Shown here: in pieces, positions 1-10,562 of the stretch
Numbering within the stretch: position 1 is the first letter of the stretch
How the letters are laid out: each line of letters opens with the position of its first letter
From: Campylobacter concisus
GTDB taxonomy: Bacteria > Campylobacterota > Campylobacteria > Campylobacterales > Campylobacteraceae
Assembly (NCBI RefSeq): GCF_003049705.1
Contig: NZ_PIRF01000004.1
Location: forward strand, 1 to 64,000
DNA length: 64,000 nucleotides
Direction: 5' to 3'
Position numbers and translations under genes: made by a program
Notes under the pieces: generated by a model
Told to the model about the DNA's origin: nothing
What the model saw: only the letters and a program-made list of their open reading frames with translations
The model's database searches: none

Positions 1-112
1 AATTTAACTAGCGATATCACTATAAAGCTATAAAAATTAGATAATTTTAAAAAATTTTATTATATTTATAAAATAAAAAATAATTTTAAGATTAGAGATA
101 AAAAGGAGTTAT

Positions 113-139
113 TTTCATCCTCAAATTTTGAGGATGAAA
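113..139. terminator. Inverted repeat downstream of the first MCP
   Basis: Perfect 13-base arms (TTTCATCCTCAAA and its complement) are separated by one T, so about 10 bp can pair around a short AT loop. It lies 34 bases beyond the stop of the leftward chemoreceptor gene. The arms are GC-poor and no clean T-run follows on the minus strand, so terminator is the likeliest role but not certain. Confidence 0.5.
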
Positions 140-172
140 TATTAATAAAATTTTAGGTGTTAAGCTATAAGG

Positions 173-2125
173 TTAAAATTTATTCTTTTTAACATCGGCT
201 ACTATCGTCTTAGCCATTTCATCGATTTGGGCAGTGATTTCATTCGTTGAGCTCACGATATCAACATTTTGCTTTGTAATGCTGTCAATCTGGCTTACAC
301 TTTGATTTATCATATTTATGCCTTCACTTTGCTCTCTGATGCTCTCACTCATCTCATTGATACTTTGAGTAAGTATATTTGCATTAGTTTCGATCTCGCC
401 AAGTGATTTTTGGGTGCGCTCGGCTAGTTTTCTAACCTCGTCAGCAACTACAGCAAATCCTCGTCCATGCTCACCAGCACGCGCTGCCTCGATAGCAGCG
501 TTTAGAGCAAGTAGGTTGGTTTGATCTGCAATATCTCTAATAATAACGATGATATTTTTAATCTCTTCAGATTGTTTTATAACATCTACAGTCTTTTGAC
601 TAATTGCACTCATTGAGCTACTCATTTGCTCGATCGCAGCAGCACTTTCTTGAAGAGAATTTGCCTGTGTGCTAGCACCTTGAGTTACTTGTTTCATTGA
701 TGCATCTAAATTTTTGGCTTTTTCTTCTAAGAATTGTGCTTGTTTTAGGTTAAATGCAAGCATATTAGCTATCTCTTCGCCAAGCTCATTTGTTACTAGT
801 TCGACATTACCTTTGGCATCCAAAATTCTTGAAGTAAAATCAGAATTTCTAAAATCATTAAAAGTTTTTTGGATCATATTTAAATCGCTACCGACTCTTT
901 TTTCCAAAACATCTAGCATTTTATTTAAGACATCTTTTAATTCAATTAGTTTTGGATTGGCTGGAACATCTACTATTCTTGCTTTTAGATTTCCATTTTC
1001 TATCGCCTTTGCAGTCTCAACAGATTGAGATACCACTCTAGAGTCTTGATCGGCATTGTCAAAAATTTTAGCAATATTATCATTTATTAGTTTGCTCATT
1101 ACGCCAAATTCATCTTTTGTTGCCACCTTTGAAACAACTGGCTCTTTTATCTCAAAATTTAAAAACCTAAAGAAACTAACCAAAGCATCTGTAATAGTTT
1201 TAATAGGATTAAGCGATCTTTTTAGCAAGAAATATACAATCAAAGATAAGACAACTATAAATATAAAGGCTAAAATAATCTGAACTTTTAAAATAGGCAA
1301 AGTATGCGAGCTAAAGATATTTTGATCCATTGCTGTTATTGCTAACCAACCTTTATCATTTATCTCTAACATATAAGCATAGACATCTTCGCCTTTTGTA
1401 TTTTTATATGCTATTAATCCATTTTCATCAAATTTCTTTTCATTATATTGTTTTATTAGGCTTTTAGCGATCTCGTGAGGTTTGCCGACTAATTCTTTAT
1501 TTGGGTGCATTATAACGTTGCCATTTTGATCTGTAACAAAAGCATAGCTGTATTCAGTCTTACTGATTTGCGATATATTATTGCTCAACTCCTCAATAGA
1601 TGCATCTATACCAGTAACTCCAATATTTTTAATAGGTGCAGCAAAGGTTATAACCATCGCATTTAATGAAGCTGCCATATATGGATCAGTATATATTGGC
1701 TTATTCTCGGCTTTAGCTTGTTTATACCATCCTCTAACTCTTGGATCATATCCAGCTTTATTTTGCCCATTTGATCTAAACATAGCCCCATCCTCATATC
1801 CAGCGTAAACAAGAGTGATCTCTTTTCCAGATATAGCTTTTGCTTGAGATAAAGCTAAATTTATACCATCTGCATTCATCGAGCCATCACTTTTCTCGCT
1901 TATCTTACTAAGAGTCTCAGCCATTTTCTCTATAGCATACTGATTGTTATCAAAAAAGCTATTTAATGTGATTTTCACATCTTTTAAGATTTGCTTTTGA
2001 GTTTGTATTACTAACTCAATGGCTTTATCATGAGCTGTGTTATAGCTAGCTATAGATATTAGCGAGAATGATATAAATAATGCCAGTATTAGCATTAAAG
2101 ATATTTTGTTTGCAATTGATCGCAT
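173..2125 (-). CDS. Methyl-accepting chemotaxis protein, dCache sensor
   Basis: Inner-membrane chemoreceptor of 650 residues that would signal through CheW/CheA to the flagellar motor. A transmembrane segment at about residues 7-29 is followed by a periplasmic double-Cache domain containing the family pattern YDPRVRGWY...A...YTDPY. A second transmembrane segment sits near 283-305, then a HAMP-like linker and a coiled-coil signalling domain. The conserved hairpin tip ([26 protein letters not shown]) is near 528-565. The Cache aromatic/Arg/Asp pattern suggests a small ligand such as an amino acid or carboxylate; the ligand itself cannot be read. The last about 180 residues are nearly identical to the next MCP. 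An AAAGGAAA ribosome site precedes the ATG. Confidence 0.95.
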   Translation of the reverse strand: MRSIANKISLMLILALFISFSLISIASYNTAHDKAIELVIQTQKQILKDVKITLNSFFDNNQYAIEKMAETLSKISEKSDGSMNADGINLALSQAKAISGKEITLVYAGYEDGAMFRSNGQNKAGYDPRVRGWYKQAKAENKPIYTDPYMAASLNAMVITFAAPIKNIGVTGIDASIEELSNNISQISKTEYSYAFVTDQNGNVIMHPNKELVGKPHEIAKSLIKQYNEKKFDENGLIAYKNTKGEDVYAYMLEINDKGWLAITAMDQNIFSSHTLPILKVQIILAFIFIVVLSLIVYFLLKRSLNPIKTITDALVSFFRFLNFEIKEPVVSKVATKDEFGVMSKLINDNIAKIFDNADQDSRVVSQSVETAKAIENGNLKARIVDVPANPKLIELKDVLNKMLDVLEKRVGSDLNMIQKTFNDFRNSDFTSRILDAKGNVELVTNELGEEIANMLAFNLKQAQFLEEKAKNLDASMKQVTQGASTQANSLQESAAAIEQMSSSMSAISQKTVDVIKQSEEIKNIIVIIRDIADQTNLLALNAAIEAARAGEHGRGFAVVADEVRKLAERTQKSLGEIETNANILTQSINEMSESIREQSEGINMINQSVSQIDSITKQNVDIVSSTNEITAQIDEMAKTIVADVKKNKF

Positions 2126-2284
2126 TTACTTTCCTTTTACAAAAATTTTTAAGATGCGATTCTATATTTTTTTATATTAAATAGTATTAAATAATATTAA
2201 TTACAAAATAGTGATGTATACATTAAATAATAATTTTAAATTATTTTTTCATTCTAGGTAGTTAAAATCAGCGATATAAAATTA

Positions 2285-2313
2285 GAATTTAGGGGAAGCA
2301 AATCCCTAAATTC
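2285..2313 (-). terminator. Terminator hairpin of the second MCP gene
   Basis: GAATTTAGGG pairs with its complement across an eight- or nine-base loop, just beyond the leftward MCP stop. On the minus strand the hairpin is followed by TAATTTTA, a modest U-run. Confidence 0.7.
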
Positions 2314-2322
2314 GGTCTGAAA

Positions 2323-4290
2323 TTAAAATTTATTCTTTCTAACGTCGGCTACTATCGTCTTAGCCATGTCGTCTATTTGGTCAGTAATTTCGTTTGTTGT
2401 ACCAACAATATTTATATTTTGTTTTGTAATACTGTCGATCTGACTTACGCTTTGATTTATCATATTTATGCCTTCGCTTTGCTCTCTGATGCTTTCACTC
2501 ATCTCATTGATGCTTTGAGCTAGAACATTTGCGTTAGCTTCGATCTCACCAAGTGATTTTTGAGTTCGCTCTGCTAGTTTTCTAACCTCGTCGGCAACTA
2601 CGGCAAAGCCTCTGCCGTGTTCACCCGCTCTAGCTGCCTCGATAGCCGCATTTAGAGCAAGTAGATTGGTTTGATCGGCTATATCTCTAATAATAACGAT
2701 GATATTTTTAATCTCTTCGCTTTGTCTAGTTACGTCGCTAGCCTTTTGGCTAATAGCGTTCATAGAACTGCTCATCTCTTCTATAGCCGCCGCGCTTTCT
2801 TGTATGGAGTCGGCTTGCTTATGGGCTCCGTCGGTTAGGGTTCTCATAGATTCTGCTAGGATTTTGGCTTTTTCTTCTAGGACCTGAGCTTCTTTTAAAT
2901 TTTCCCTTAGCATATTGCTTACGGCGTCGCCCGCGCTTTGAAGGCCTACTATCATATCTCTTAGATCGCTTTCAAGCTCCGGTTTTAGCTCTAGTTTAGG
3001 AGTGTAGTCGTTTTTATTGTAAGAAGCTAAAACTACCGCTATTCCTTTTAAATTTTCAGAAATTGACGCAAAGAATTTATTTAGCAGATCTTTTAACTGA
3101 ACTAAAGCCGGATTATTAGGGACGGAGTTAATCTTAGCCCCCATGTGTCCTTTTATCATGAGATTTGCTATACCGTTCATCTCCTCTATTAAGGCGCTGT
3201 CTTTTTTAACGCCGTTAAGGACTTTTTCTATATTATCGTTAATAGATTCGCTCATTCTGCCGAATTCGTCTTTGGTAGTTACTACTAGCTTTTCCGGAGC
3301 GTTAGGGGTTTCGTAGGTGATGAATTTAAACGCGTCTTCAAGCTTGGTTTGAATAGTTCTAATAGGGCTAAGGGATTTTTTAAGAAGAGTAAATACGATA
3401 GCCGAAAGTATGACTATAAAAGCTACGGCTAGGATTATTTGAGCTTTTAATAAAGGTAAGGTATTAGACGAAAAAGTATCTGCTCCGATAGCGGCTACGG
3501 CCAGCCAGCCCTGATCATTTATAGGAAGGACTTTAGCAGTTACGTTTTCGCCTTTATAGTTTGTATAAGGGATAAGTCCATTTTCATCAAATTTTTTAGC
3601 TGCAAAAACCTCAGCAATATATTTGCTAGCAGGAACGGTTTTACCAACATTGTTTGGGTCATTGTGCATTAGCATTAAGCCGTCTTTGTTCATTAAAAAG
3701 ACGTAACCGTATTTCGTTTTACCCATTTCGAGAATTTTTTTACTTAAAGCATCTATATTTAAATCAAGCCCCAAAACACCATCAAAATTTCCATTTTTAT
3801 TTACTGGAGCGGCAAAGCTAATTACTAAAGCATTAGACAAGGCAGCTTTGTAAGGTTCGGTATATATAGCACCATTTGCACTCTTTGCTGCTTTATACCA
3901 GCCTCTAGTTCTAGGATCGTAGTTATCGGCTGGAGTTGTTCTAGTTCCATCTGATTGGAAAAAATGTCCATCACTCTCGCGACCATAAAAAATATCAGTA
4001 ACTAGATGACTAACGCTTTCTTTTTGCATTTTTGTTTTTTCCATGTACGAGTCATCATTATTTGGTATTTGTGCTATATCTGAAGCAGACTTTTTGGCAA
4101 CTTCTAAATAATCTTCAAAAAAAGAATCCGTAGTAGCTTTGATGTCACTTAGAATCTGATCCTGGGTCTGGCTGACCAACTCTACTACCTTACTTTCCGC
4201 TGTATAGTAGCTGACTGCTGAAATAGCAGCAAACGAAATAACTAGCAATGAGATGATAATCATCGCTATCTTTGAAGTTATGGACTTCAT
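2323..4290 (-). CDS. Methyl-accepting chemotaxis protein, dCache sensor (paralogue)
   Basis: Second chemoreceptor of 655 residues with the same architecture: N-terminal transmembrane segment, periplasmic dCache domain ([13 protein letters not shown]...YTEPYKAA), second transmembrane segment near 283-305, HAMP-like region and signalling hairpin near 530-570. The sensor half differs from its neighbour, so a different ligand is expected. The adaptor/kinase-contact half is almost the same protein, ending in [11 protein letters not shown]. The stretch at about 2560-3560 uses clearly more CG-containing codons (gcg, ccg, tcg, acg) than the sensor part at 3560-4290 or the neighbouring MCP, as if recombined in from a higher-GC relative. 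A strong AAAGGAGG ribosome site precedes the ATG. Confidence 0.95.
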   Translation of the reverse strand: MKSITSKIAMIIISLLVISFAAISAVSYYTAESKVVELVSQTQDQILSDIKATTDSFFEDYLEVAKKSASDIAQIPNNDDSYMEKTKMQKESVSHLVTDIFYGRESDGHFFQSDGTRTTPADNYDPRTRGWYKAAKSANGAIYTEPYKAALSNALVISFAAPVNKNGNFDGVLGLDLNIDALSKKILEMGKTKYGYVFLMNKDGLMLMHNDPNNVGKTVPASKYIAEVFAAKKFDENGLIPYTNYKGENVTAKVLPINDQGWLAVAAIGADTFSSNTLPLLKAQIILAVAFIVILSAIVFTLLKKSLSPIRTIQTKLEDAFKFITYETPNAPEKLVVTTKDEFGRMSESINDNIEKVLNGVKKDSALIEEMNGIANLMIKGHMGAKINSVPNNPALVQLKDLLNKFFASISENLKGIAVVLASYNKNDYTPKLELKPELESDLRDMIVGLQSAGDAVSNMLRENLKEAQVLEEKAKILAESMRTLTDGAHKQADSIQESAAAIEEMSSSMNAISQKASDVTRQSEEIKNIIVIIRDIADQTNLLALNAAIEAARAGEHGRGFAVVADEVRKLAERTQKSLGEIEANANVLAQSINEMSESIREQSEGINMINQSVSQIDSITKQNINIVGTTNEITDQIDDMAKTIVADVRKNKF

Positions 4291-4498
4291 CTTTCCTCCT
4301 TTAAAAAGTTATAATCGCTTTAATTTATCGAAAAAGAATTAAAATTAGTATTAAATTTACCCTCTATTTAATGCTTTTTAAAAATTAATAAAGATATCTT
4401 GATAATTAAAAATTTTTGAATAAATTTTAGATCACAAAATGCCATTAAATAAGCTAGTTTTGTTTTTTGTTATTTTGCTAGATATAGAGTATAAATTT

Positions 4499-4735
4499 TT
4501 ACTTGAAAATCAATAAAATAACGCCTGAAATAATAAGACAAATGGCTAAAATTTCTTTGTAATTTAGCCTCTCACCAAGAAAGATGACAGCCAAAATAAT
4601 AGCAATCACAACGCTAAATTTATCAACCAGCGCCACTCGATAAACCTTACCTGCTTGTATCTCTTTAAAACACACAGGACGAAATAACACAGTGGTGACA
4701 TCCTTTACGTCAAGTTTTACAAATATAATTGCAAA
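4499..4735 (-). pseudogene. Truncated EamA-family transporter remnant
   Basis: The readable frame ends in a block nearly identical to the C-terminus of the intact EamA protein at 8174-8596 (QAGKVY.VALVDKFSVV, then AIILAVIFLGERLN). Just upstream and still in frame, the frame reads IIFVKLDVKDVTT, matching AIFAKLGVKDIDS near the N-terminus of the intact gene. About 50 central residues are therefore missing. DNA over the last about 120 bp is roughly 90% identical between the copies by eye. No good ribosome site or start codon is left. A 63-residue product (TTG/ATG-type start at 4690) is conceivable but would have only about two membrane segments. Confidence 0.75.
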
Positions 4736-4847
4736 ATAAAAAATTTATAAAGCTATAGGCTTTAATATAAATTTAAGCTTTTGTGAGTAGTAGATTTATT
4801 TTAAACTTTAAGTTCAAAAGCAGGAGATCGCTCCCCTGCTTTTAATA

Positions 4848-7415
4848 TTATTTAGAAATTTTTGGTTCAGCAAAAGCTGTAAGCTTTAACGCCTCGTCGC
4901 CTTTATATTTCTCGATATTTACAAGAGCTGTATGGCTAATATTGCCATTTGCTAGCTTGCTTGTTGGGATATCTATGGTTAGCACGTTTGCAGAGCCGTT
5001 TTTGCAGATGCCACTATCAAAGCCGTCATACCAAGCGCCCTCAGCTAGTTTTACAACGCCCTCTTTGATATTTTTAGTCACATGAGCACCTGCTAGAACC
5101 TCGCCACGTGCGTTAAACACACGCACCAAATCACCACTTTGTACACCAAGCTCTTTTGCGTCTTTTTCGTTAATCCAGATAGGCTCGCGGTTTGCGATAG
5201 CGTATTTGTCTCGAAGTGAGGTTTGGCTTAACTGTGAGTGCAAGCGGTCAGTTGGGTGAGCGCTTATCATGTGGAATTTAGCCGGTTTATCTTTCATGCC
5301 TAGCCACTCGATTGGCTCAAACCACATTGGGTGTGCCTTGCAGTCGTCGTAACCCATTTTCTCGATAGTCTCTGAGTAAATTTCTATAAGGCCGCTTGGG
5401 GTTCCAAGAGCATTTAGCACAGGATCTTCTCTAAATTCGCCAAATCTCACCCAGCTATCGCTATCTTGAGATGAGGCAAATGTAATTGGCTTGTTCTCGT
5501 TCCAAAACTCTTCAAATGGCTTCATATTAGTTGTGAGCTCTGGCACAGCCTTGACCTGGGCGTAGGCTGCGTCATAGTACTCTTTGATCCAGTCAAACTC
5601 ATCCTTGCCGTTATCTGTGTAGGCAATGACCAAATTTTTAGCATAAGCCTTGCAAAGATCAGTGAAAATTTGGTAGTCGTCTCTTGCCTCGTGGTATTTT
5701 TCAACGACTTGTTTCATCGGCACGATGTTCATATTTGAGTAGTCGCCAGTCATGGTGATATCGTTTCTCTCATACTCTGTAGTGACAGGAAATACTATAT
5801 CAGCCATTTTTGCTGTCGGTGTCCAGTATGATTCATGTACGACAACCGTTCTTGGCTTTCTCCACGCTTTTAAATTTGTATTTGTATCTTGGTGGTGCAC
5901 AAGTGGGTTACCGCCGACCCAGTAGATAAAGTCGATATCTGGATAGGTGATCTTTTTGCCGTCGTGGTCGATCACTTTACCAGGATGTAGCAACGCATCA
6001 GCAATCCTTGCGACCGGGAAGGCATAGTTGGTTGCTTTTTGTAGCCAACTTTGGCCTGTACCTGCTGCTGCAGCTGCCTTTGCGACGAAGCGACCTCGTT
6101 TATCAAACTCGCCTGTGTCTGTGCCGATAAACTCGCCCTTATCGTTAAATTTACCCACACTTGCGCTATTTACTCCGCCAATGACTGCACCCTTGCATGT
6201 TGGTGCGCCGCCGTTTGAATAGTGATAGCTAAGCCCAAATCCCCCACCAGGAAGTCCGATCTGACCAATCATAGCTGCTAGTGTCACCATCGCCCAGTGT
6301 GGTTGCTCGCCGTGGTGAGCGCGCTGCATACCCCAACCACTCATTATCATAGTGCGGTTTGCGACAAATGTATCAGCTAGCTCTTTTAAAGTATCTTTAT
6401 CGATGCCACAAATTTTGCTCGCCCACTCTAAATTTTTAGGAGTATTGTCTGTCTTACCAAGTAGATATGGGAGAAATTTATCAAAGCCTGTTGTGTAGGT
6501 TTCAACGAAATTTTTATCATACTTGCCGCTTTCATATAGGTAGTGCATCATACCAAGCATCATCGCTGTGTCGGTGTTTGGCACAGGAGCTATCCACTGA
6601 GCGTTATCAAAGTATTGCGCTGTGTCGCTCTTGATAGGATCAATAATGATCACTTTGATATCTTTTTTGTTTTTAAGCTCTTCAAAGTACTTAAAGCCTT
6701 GCTCATCAGTCGCTGTCCAAGCTATGCGAAGTGTCGCAAGTGGGTTTGCACCCCAGATGACGACAACTTTTGAGTTTTCTAGTACTACGGGCCAGCTGGT
6801 TTGCTGCTCATAGACCTCGATACTACCCACGACGTGAGGCATGATGATCTGACTAGCACCTGTTGAGTAATCTCCTAGTGAGCCAACAAAGCCGCCGCTT
6901 AAATTCATAAATCTATGAAGTAAAATTCTCGAGTTATGCACGTTGCCGCTTGACTTCCAGCCGTAACTGCCCGCAAATACGCTTTGCAAGCCTTTTTGCG
7001 CTCTTGTCTTTTTAAGCTCTCTTGCAACTAGCTTGATCGCCTCTTCGTAAGGCACCTCAACCCACTCATCCTTGCCGCGAAGCTCTGGCTTTGGACTATC
7101 TGGATTTTCAAGATAGCTCTTTCTTACTGCTGGGCGTTTGATACGACTTTTATAGATCATATCTGGTGTGTAGTGCTGAAGTGGGTTGTAAATTTCACTT
7201 GTTTTTTGGATAGGCTCTGACTTTACTGCAACGCCGTTTTTGGTTGTCACTTTTAGCATACCCCAGTGAGCGGCTGTGATGACCTCGCCATCTCTTAAAA
7301 CACTCTTTTTTACACCATCAGCAAATAAATTTGAAGCTGTTACGCTTGAAAGCAAAGGTGTCGCTGCAATTGCTGTAGCACCTTTTTTTAGAAATTCTCG
7401 TCTGTTCTCGTTCAT
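4848..7415 (-). CDS. torA: Periplasmic molybdopterin N-/S-oxide reductase, TorA/BisC type
   Basis: Terminal reductase of 855 residues of the TMAO/DMSO/biotin-sulfoxide branch, reducing N- or S-oxides during anaerobic respiration. The N-terminus carries a twin-arginine signal (NRREFLKKG, hydrophobic stretch, cleavage near residue 32), so it is exported folded. There is no CxxC cluster motif at the N-terminus, as expected for this branch. The GDYSTGASQ segment (residues 181-189) matches the site where DMSO reductases bind molybdenum through serine (here about Ser184). The C-terminal cofactor domain includes SAHPTDRLHSQ and EPIWINEKDA. The monohaem cytochrome gene lies 84 bases upstream on the same strand and is the likely electron donor. 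TMAO versus DMSO preference cannot be read from sequence. Confidence 0.93.
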   Translation of the reverse strand: MNENRREFLKKGATAIAATPLLSSVTASNLFADGVKKSVLRDGEVITAAHWGMLKVTTKNGVAVKSEPIQKTSEIYNPLQHYTPDMIYKSRIKRPAVRKSYLENPDSPKPELRGKDEWVEVPYEEAIKLVARELKKTRAQKGLQSVFAGSYGWKSSGNVHNSRILLHRFMNLSGGFVGSLGDYSTGASQIIMPHVVGSIEVYEQQTSWPVVLENSKVVVIWGANPLATLRIAWTATDEQGFKYFEELKNKKDIKVIIIDPIKSDTAQYFDNAQWIAPVPNTDTAMMLGMMHYLYESGKYDKNFVETYTTGFDKFLPYLLGKTDNTPKNLEWASKICGIDKDTLKELADTFVANRTMIMSGWGMQRAHHGEQPHWAMVTLAAMIGQIGLPGGGFGLSYHYSNGGAPTCKGAVIGGVNSASVGKFNDKGEFIGTDTGEFDKRGRFVAKAAAAAGTGQSWLQKATNYAFPVARIADALLHPGKVIDHDGKKITYPDIDFIYWVGGNPLVHHQDTNTNLKAWRKPRTVVVHESYWTPTAKMADIVFPVTTEYERNDITMTGDYSNMNIVPMKQVVEKYHEARDDYQIFTDLCKAYAKNLVIAYTDNGKDEFDWIKEYYDAAYAQVKAVPELTTNMKPFEEFWNENKPITFASSQDSDSWVRFGEFREDPVLNALGTPSGLIEIYSETIEKMGYDDCKAHPMWFEPIEWLGMKDKPAKFHMISAHPTDRLHSQLSQTSLRDKYAIANREPIWINEKDAKELGVQSGDLVRVFNARGEVLAGAHVTKNIKEGVVKLAEGAWYDGFDSGICKNGSANVLTIDIPTSKLANGNISHTALVNIEKYKGDEALKLTAFAEPKISK

Positions 7416-7499
7416 CTTATCTCCCTTTCATTTTTAAGTTCTCTTTTGAATAAGCTAAACTTTAATATTTGTTTTTACTCGCCGCTACAAAAGTTTTGC

Positions 7500-8075
7500 T
7501 TATTTACCTAGGTTTACGTCAGATGAGTGTTTTTGAAGGTATTCAACAACCAACCACTCGTCTTTTTTCTCTATTGCGGTTCTGCCGATCATTGATTTTA
7601 GAAGTGACGGCCATTGGTTTGCATTGAAATGTGTGGTTTGAGGCAACGCATGGCAAACACCACAGCTCTCTTTATACATCTTGTCAGCTTTTGCAAACAT
7701 TGCGTTTACGTCAGTGCTAAAGCCATCTTTTTGAACAAAAACTGTTGTTTCTACTTCATTCCATTTGCCGTTTTTGCCCTCTTTGATCACTTTAATATCA
7801 AAAGGTGCAGTTTTTGCAAATGCCACCGAGATAATCCTCGCGCCATCAGCAAAATAAACTACGTTGCTAACAGCTGGATTTTGATAGCCTTTTACTTTAA
7901 TTTGCGCTCTGTCACCGCTTGTTTGTAAAATTTCAACTGCGTTGGTTGGTAGCAGTCTGCCTATACTTTTTGTTGAGCTAGCATCACCGTAAACATCTTT
8001 TACAACATCTGTGTAGTTTACACTAGCACCAAATGCCGCACAAGCCACGATGGTTGATAGAATGATTTCTTTCAT
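7500..8075 (-). CDS. Periplasmic monohaem c-type cytochrome, partner of TorA
   Basis: A 191-residue protein with a signal peptide (MKEIILSTIVACAAFGAS) and one haem-c motif, CGVCH at 138-142. The N-terminal two-thirds resembles no family I can name. The C-terminal haem domain (ESCGVCHALP...MIGR...EWLVVEYLQKHS) is like that of TorC/NapC-associated small cytochromes. It is the first gene of a two-gene unit with torA, which suggests that it passes electrons from the quinol or cytochrome pool to the reductase. C. jejuni has the same pair (Cj0265c/Cj0264c) from my recollection. A GGGAGAAAT-type ribosome site precedes the ATG. Confidence 0.88.
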   Translation of the reverse strand: MKEIILSTIVACAAFGASVNYTDVVKDVYGDASSTKSIGRLLPTNAVEILQTSGDRAQIKVKGYQNPAVSNVVYFADGARIISVAFAKTAPFDIKVIKEGKNGKWNEVETTVFVQKDGFSTDVNAMFAKADKMYKESCGVCHALPQTTHFNANQWPSLLKSMIGRTAIEKKDEWLVVEYLQKHSSDVNLGK

Positions 8076-8173
8076 ATTTCTCCCTTCAAAATGAAATTGT
8101 TCAAATTTTAGGAGCTTTTTAATGAATTACAAATTAAAATTAAAAATATATTTTAAGAATAATGCAGAAAATT

Positions 8174-8596
8174 TTATTTAAAAATGAGTAAAAATACACC
8201 AGACACGATAAGGCAGACGGCTAAAATTTCTTTTAAATTTAACCTCTCGCCAAGAAAGATGACAGCCAAAATAATAGCAAGCACAACGCTAAATTTATCA
8301 ACCAGCGCCACTTGATAGACCTTGCCTGCCTGCATAGCTTTAAAATACATGAGCCACGAAAGCCCAGTTGCTATGCCACTTAATATGAGAAAGAGCCAGT
8401 TTTTAGGACTTAGAGAGCTTAGTGGCTGCCATTTTTTAGCCACACTTAAAAGCAAAACAAGCATAAGAATAACAACGATCGTTCTTATAAATGTCGCAAA
8501 ATCACTGTCAATGTCCTTTACACCAAGCTTTGCAAAGATCGCGGTAAGTGCAGCAAAAACAGCTGAAAGAGCTGCGTAGATAAACCACTCTGGCAT
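8174..8596 (-). CDS. EamA/DMT-superfamily transporter, four membrane segments
   Basis: A 140-residue integral membrane protein made of one EamA repeat. Hydrophobic segments lie near residues 3-22, 35-54, 67-85 and 93-137, with the conserved ending GERLNLKEILAVCLIVSGVFLLIFK. Single-repeat members of this family work as dimers and export or import small metabolites; the substrate is unknown. The gene follows the Dyp peroxidase by 46 bases on the same strand and may be cotranscribed with it. A damaged copy lies at 4499-4735 on the other side of torA. Confidence 0.9.
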   Translation of the reverse strand: MPEWFIYAALSAVFAALTAIFAKLGVKDIDSDFATFIRTIVVILMLVLLLSVAKKWQPLSSLSPKNWLFLILSGIATGLSWLMYFKAMQAGKVYQVALVDKFSVVLAIILAVIFLGERLNLKEILAVCLIVSGVFLLIFK

Positions 8597-8642
8597 TTTT
8601 ATTTAAAAATTTAAAAGGGCAAGTTGCCTCACCCATTTAAAT

Positions 8643-9566
8643 TTAGCCCTCATAATCGCCAAGCATATCAACTGTTGGAACAAAGTATAAGGCACCAGTT
8701 ACTGGCGTACTAAAGTCAAGCAGCCTATCTGAGTTACCCTTTGGCTCGCCGATAAACATCTTTTTAAGCATAAGCTCAACCGTTGAAAACGTGCTCGCAT
8801 AAGCGATGAAGTAAGTGCCAGTTTTGCTGCCCTCGGTAAATGGCATATTGCCACGCACGACCTTTTTATTATCTCCGACGTTTGCAGCAGCTGAGTGTGA
8901 ATTTGTAGGTTTTACATCTTCGCTCATCTCGATGTCAAGCTCTTTTGAGCGACCTATTACCTTTTCTTGCTCACTTATGCTTGTAGCGTTCCACTCTTTC
9001 ATATTGTGAAGATATTTTTGTACAAAAACGTAGCTACCGCCTTTAAATTTAGCGTCCTCATCGCCAACTTTAGCAAAGAAATCTCTATCCTCACCCTCAG
9101 GGTTTTCAGTACCATCAACAAAGCCAATTATCGCCCTGCCATCATGATACTTAAAGCCTTGCGTCTCGTCTGTAAGCTCTGCAAATTTAAAAAGCACAGC
9201 TTTTATTGCTTGAGCCATATCGAAGCAATCAGGTGCATTTAAAGCGCGGATATGGATGTGGATATCGCCCTTTGTGCTAACAGCCTCGTGTTTATCGCCT
9301 TTGATCGCTTTAAAATTTACAAGCTCTTTTGGCAATTCTTTTGAAATTTCAAGCTTTTTCCAAGCATCGTGACCCACGCCAAGGACGCAGTTTACATTTT
9401 CATTTGCGCCAAATCTAATCTTGGCAGTTTTATTTAAATTTACAACCAGGGCGCAAATCTCGGCAAAACCCTCTTTACAAGCCTTTTTATCAGCTGTTAA
9501 AACCCATGTTTGAAAGACTGTGTTGTTGCCTGGTGTCTGCGTGACTTCCTGTGAATTTACGCTCAT
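8643..9566 (-). CDS. Dyp-type haem peroxidase
   Basis: A 307-residue dye-decolorising peroxidase. The family motif GFVDGTENP is present at 148-156 with catalytic Asp151. The C-terminal half has the expected SHSAAANV histidine (likely proximal haem ligand near residue 224) and RGNMPFTEGSKTGTYFIAY. No signal peptide or Tat motif is visible, so it is probably cytoplasmic. It would use hydrogen peroxide to oxidise organic substrates; peroxide defence or haem handling are the usual proposals. It lies between a membrane-anchored DUF4230-like gene (20 bases upstream) and the EamA gene, all leftward. Confidence 0.93.
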   Translation of the reverse strand: MSVNSQEVTQTPGNNTVFQTWVLTADKKACKEGFAEICALVVNLNKTAKIRFGANENVNCVLGVGHDAWKKLEISKELPKELVNFKAIKGDKHEAVSTKGDIHIHIRALNAPDCFDMAQAIKAVLFKFAELTDETQGFKYHDGRAIIGFVDGTENPEGEDRDFFAKVGDEDAKFKGGSYVFVQKYLHNMKEWNATSISEQEKVIGRSKELDIEMSEDVKPTNSHSAAANVGDNKKVVRGNMPFTEGSKTGTYFIAYASTFSTVELMLKKMFIGEPKGNSDRLLDFSTPVTGALYFVPTVDMLGDYEG

Positions 9567-9586
9567 TTTTTCTCCTTTTTAAAGTT

Positions 9587-10282
9587 TTATGCAATATTTT
9601 CTAAATTTAGTTGCGAGCTTATCTGCTCATCATTATCGTCAAAGAAAAACTCAACTTTATTTGCGCCAAAGCTCTTAGCTATCGCTTCAAGCGTATCGCG
9701 AGCTGATTTATGAATTTTGCTTTGAAGCTGTGAGATAAGGCGAACGCTCATCTTTTTGACTTCGTTTCTAGCTTCTTCTATTAGCCTATTTTTATCTTCT
9801 TCTGTAAAAGTGCTGCCAAAAAAGCCATTTAGCGAGTCAGGCAGTAAAAATGGTATAAATTTGCCGTTTTTCTCATCGTAAAATTTCATATCGGCGATCG
9901 AAAATTTATACTTGCAAGGAGGCATTTTTATCTTATAGCTAGAGTTTGCGATCTGCGTGATCTCGAGTCTAGGGCTAGTTAGATCGTAGATGAAATTTAT
10001 CTCAAACTCAAATATCATCGAAAGCTTCTTCTCGCTTATAAGCCATCTTAGATACTCTTTGCCAAAATTTCCAAACGCATGATCAGTTTTTGTGACGATC
10101 TCTTTGCTATAAACTTGAAAAACTGAAAGCTCGCCGATGCTTTTTAGCTGTGAAATTTCAGTACTGACCGAGACATTTTCACTATCATCTTTTGCCTTTT
10201 TTAACGCCTTATTTGACCTATAAAATGCAAATGCCAAAACAGCTAGTAAGATAGCTAATATCAAATTTGCATATTCGCTCAT
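9587..10282 (-). CDS. Membrane-anchored DUF4230-like protein
   Basis: A 231-residue protein with one N-terminal transmembrane anchor (residues 5-21) and a soluble remainder. The pattern of a short anchor, a beta-rich middle (GELSVFQVYSKEIVTKTDHAFG...FEFEINFIYDL...YKIKMPPCKY) and a helical end (EEARNEVKKM...SKIHKSARDTLEAIAKSFG) resembles the DUF4230 family, whose function is not known. It is the first gene of a leftward unit with the Dyp peroxidase and the EamA transporter. The family assignment is by pattern only. Confidence 0.7.
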   Translation of the reverse strand: MSEYANLILAILLAVLAFAFYRSNKALKKAKDDSENVSVSTEISQLKSIGELSVFQVYSKEIVTKTDHAFGNFGKEYLRWLISEKKLSMIFEFEINFIYDLTSPRLEITQIANSSYKIKMPPCKYKFSIADMKFYDEKNGKFIPFLLPDSLNGFFGSTFTEEDKNRLIEEARNEVKKMSVRLISQLQSKIHKSARDTLEAIAKSFGANKVEFFFDDNDEQISSQLNLENIA

Positions 10283-10562
10283 TTTTTCTCCTTTAAAGCT
10301 TGCTATTTTAGCTTAAATTTGTAAAGCAAAGGTGAAATTCTACTTTTATTAAAAATTATATTTAAATAATTGTTTTAAAATAAAATCGTAATTAATAATA
10401 TTTAAGTGATATTATCTTGATCATTTTTTCATATCTTATAGTAAAAATAGCGTAAAAAAGGGATTATTAAAGTAAATTTTTATCATAAATTTTAATATTT
10501 TAATTAATAATTTATTTTAAGGATATTACAATCCATTTAAATTTTATGCAAAAGGATGAGAT

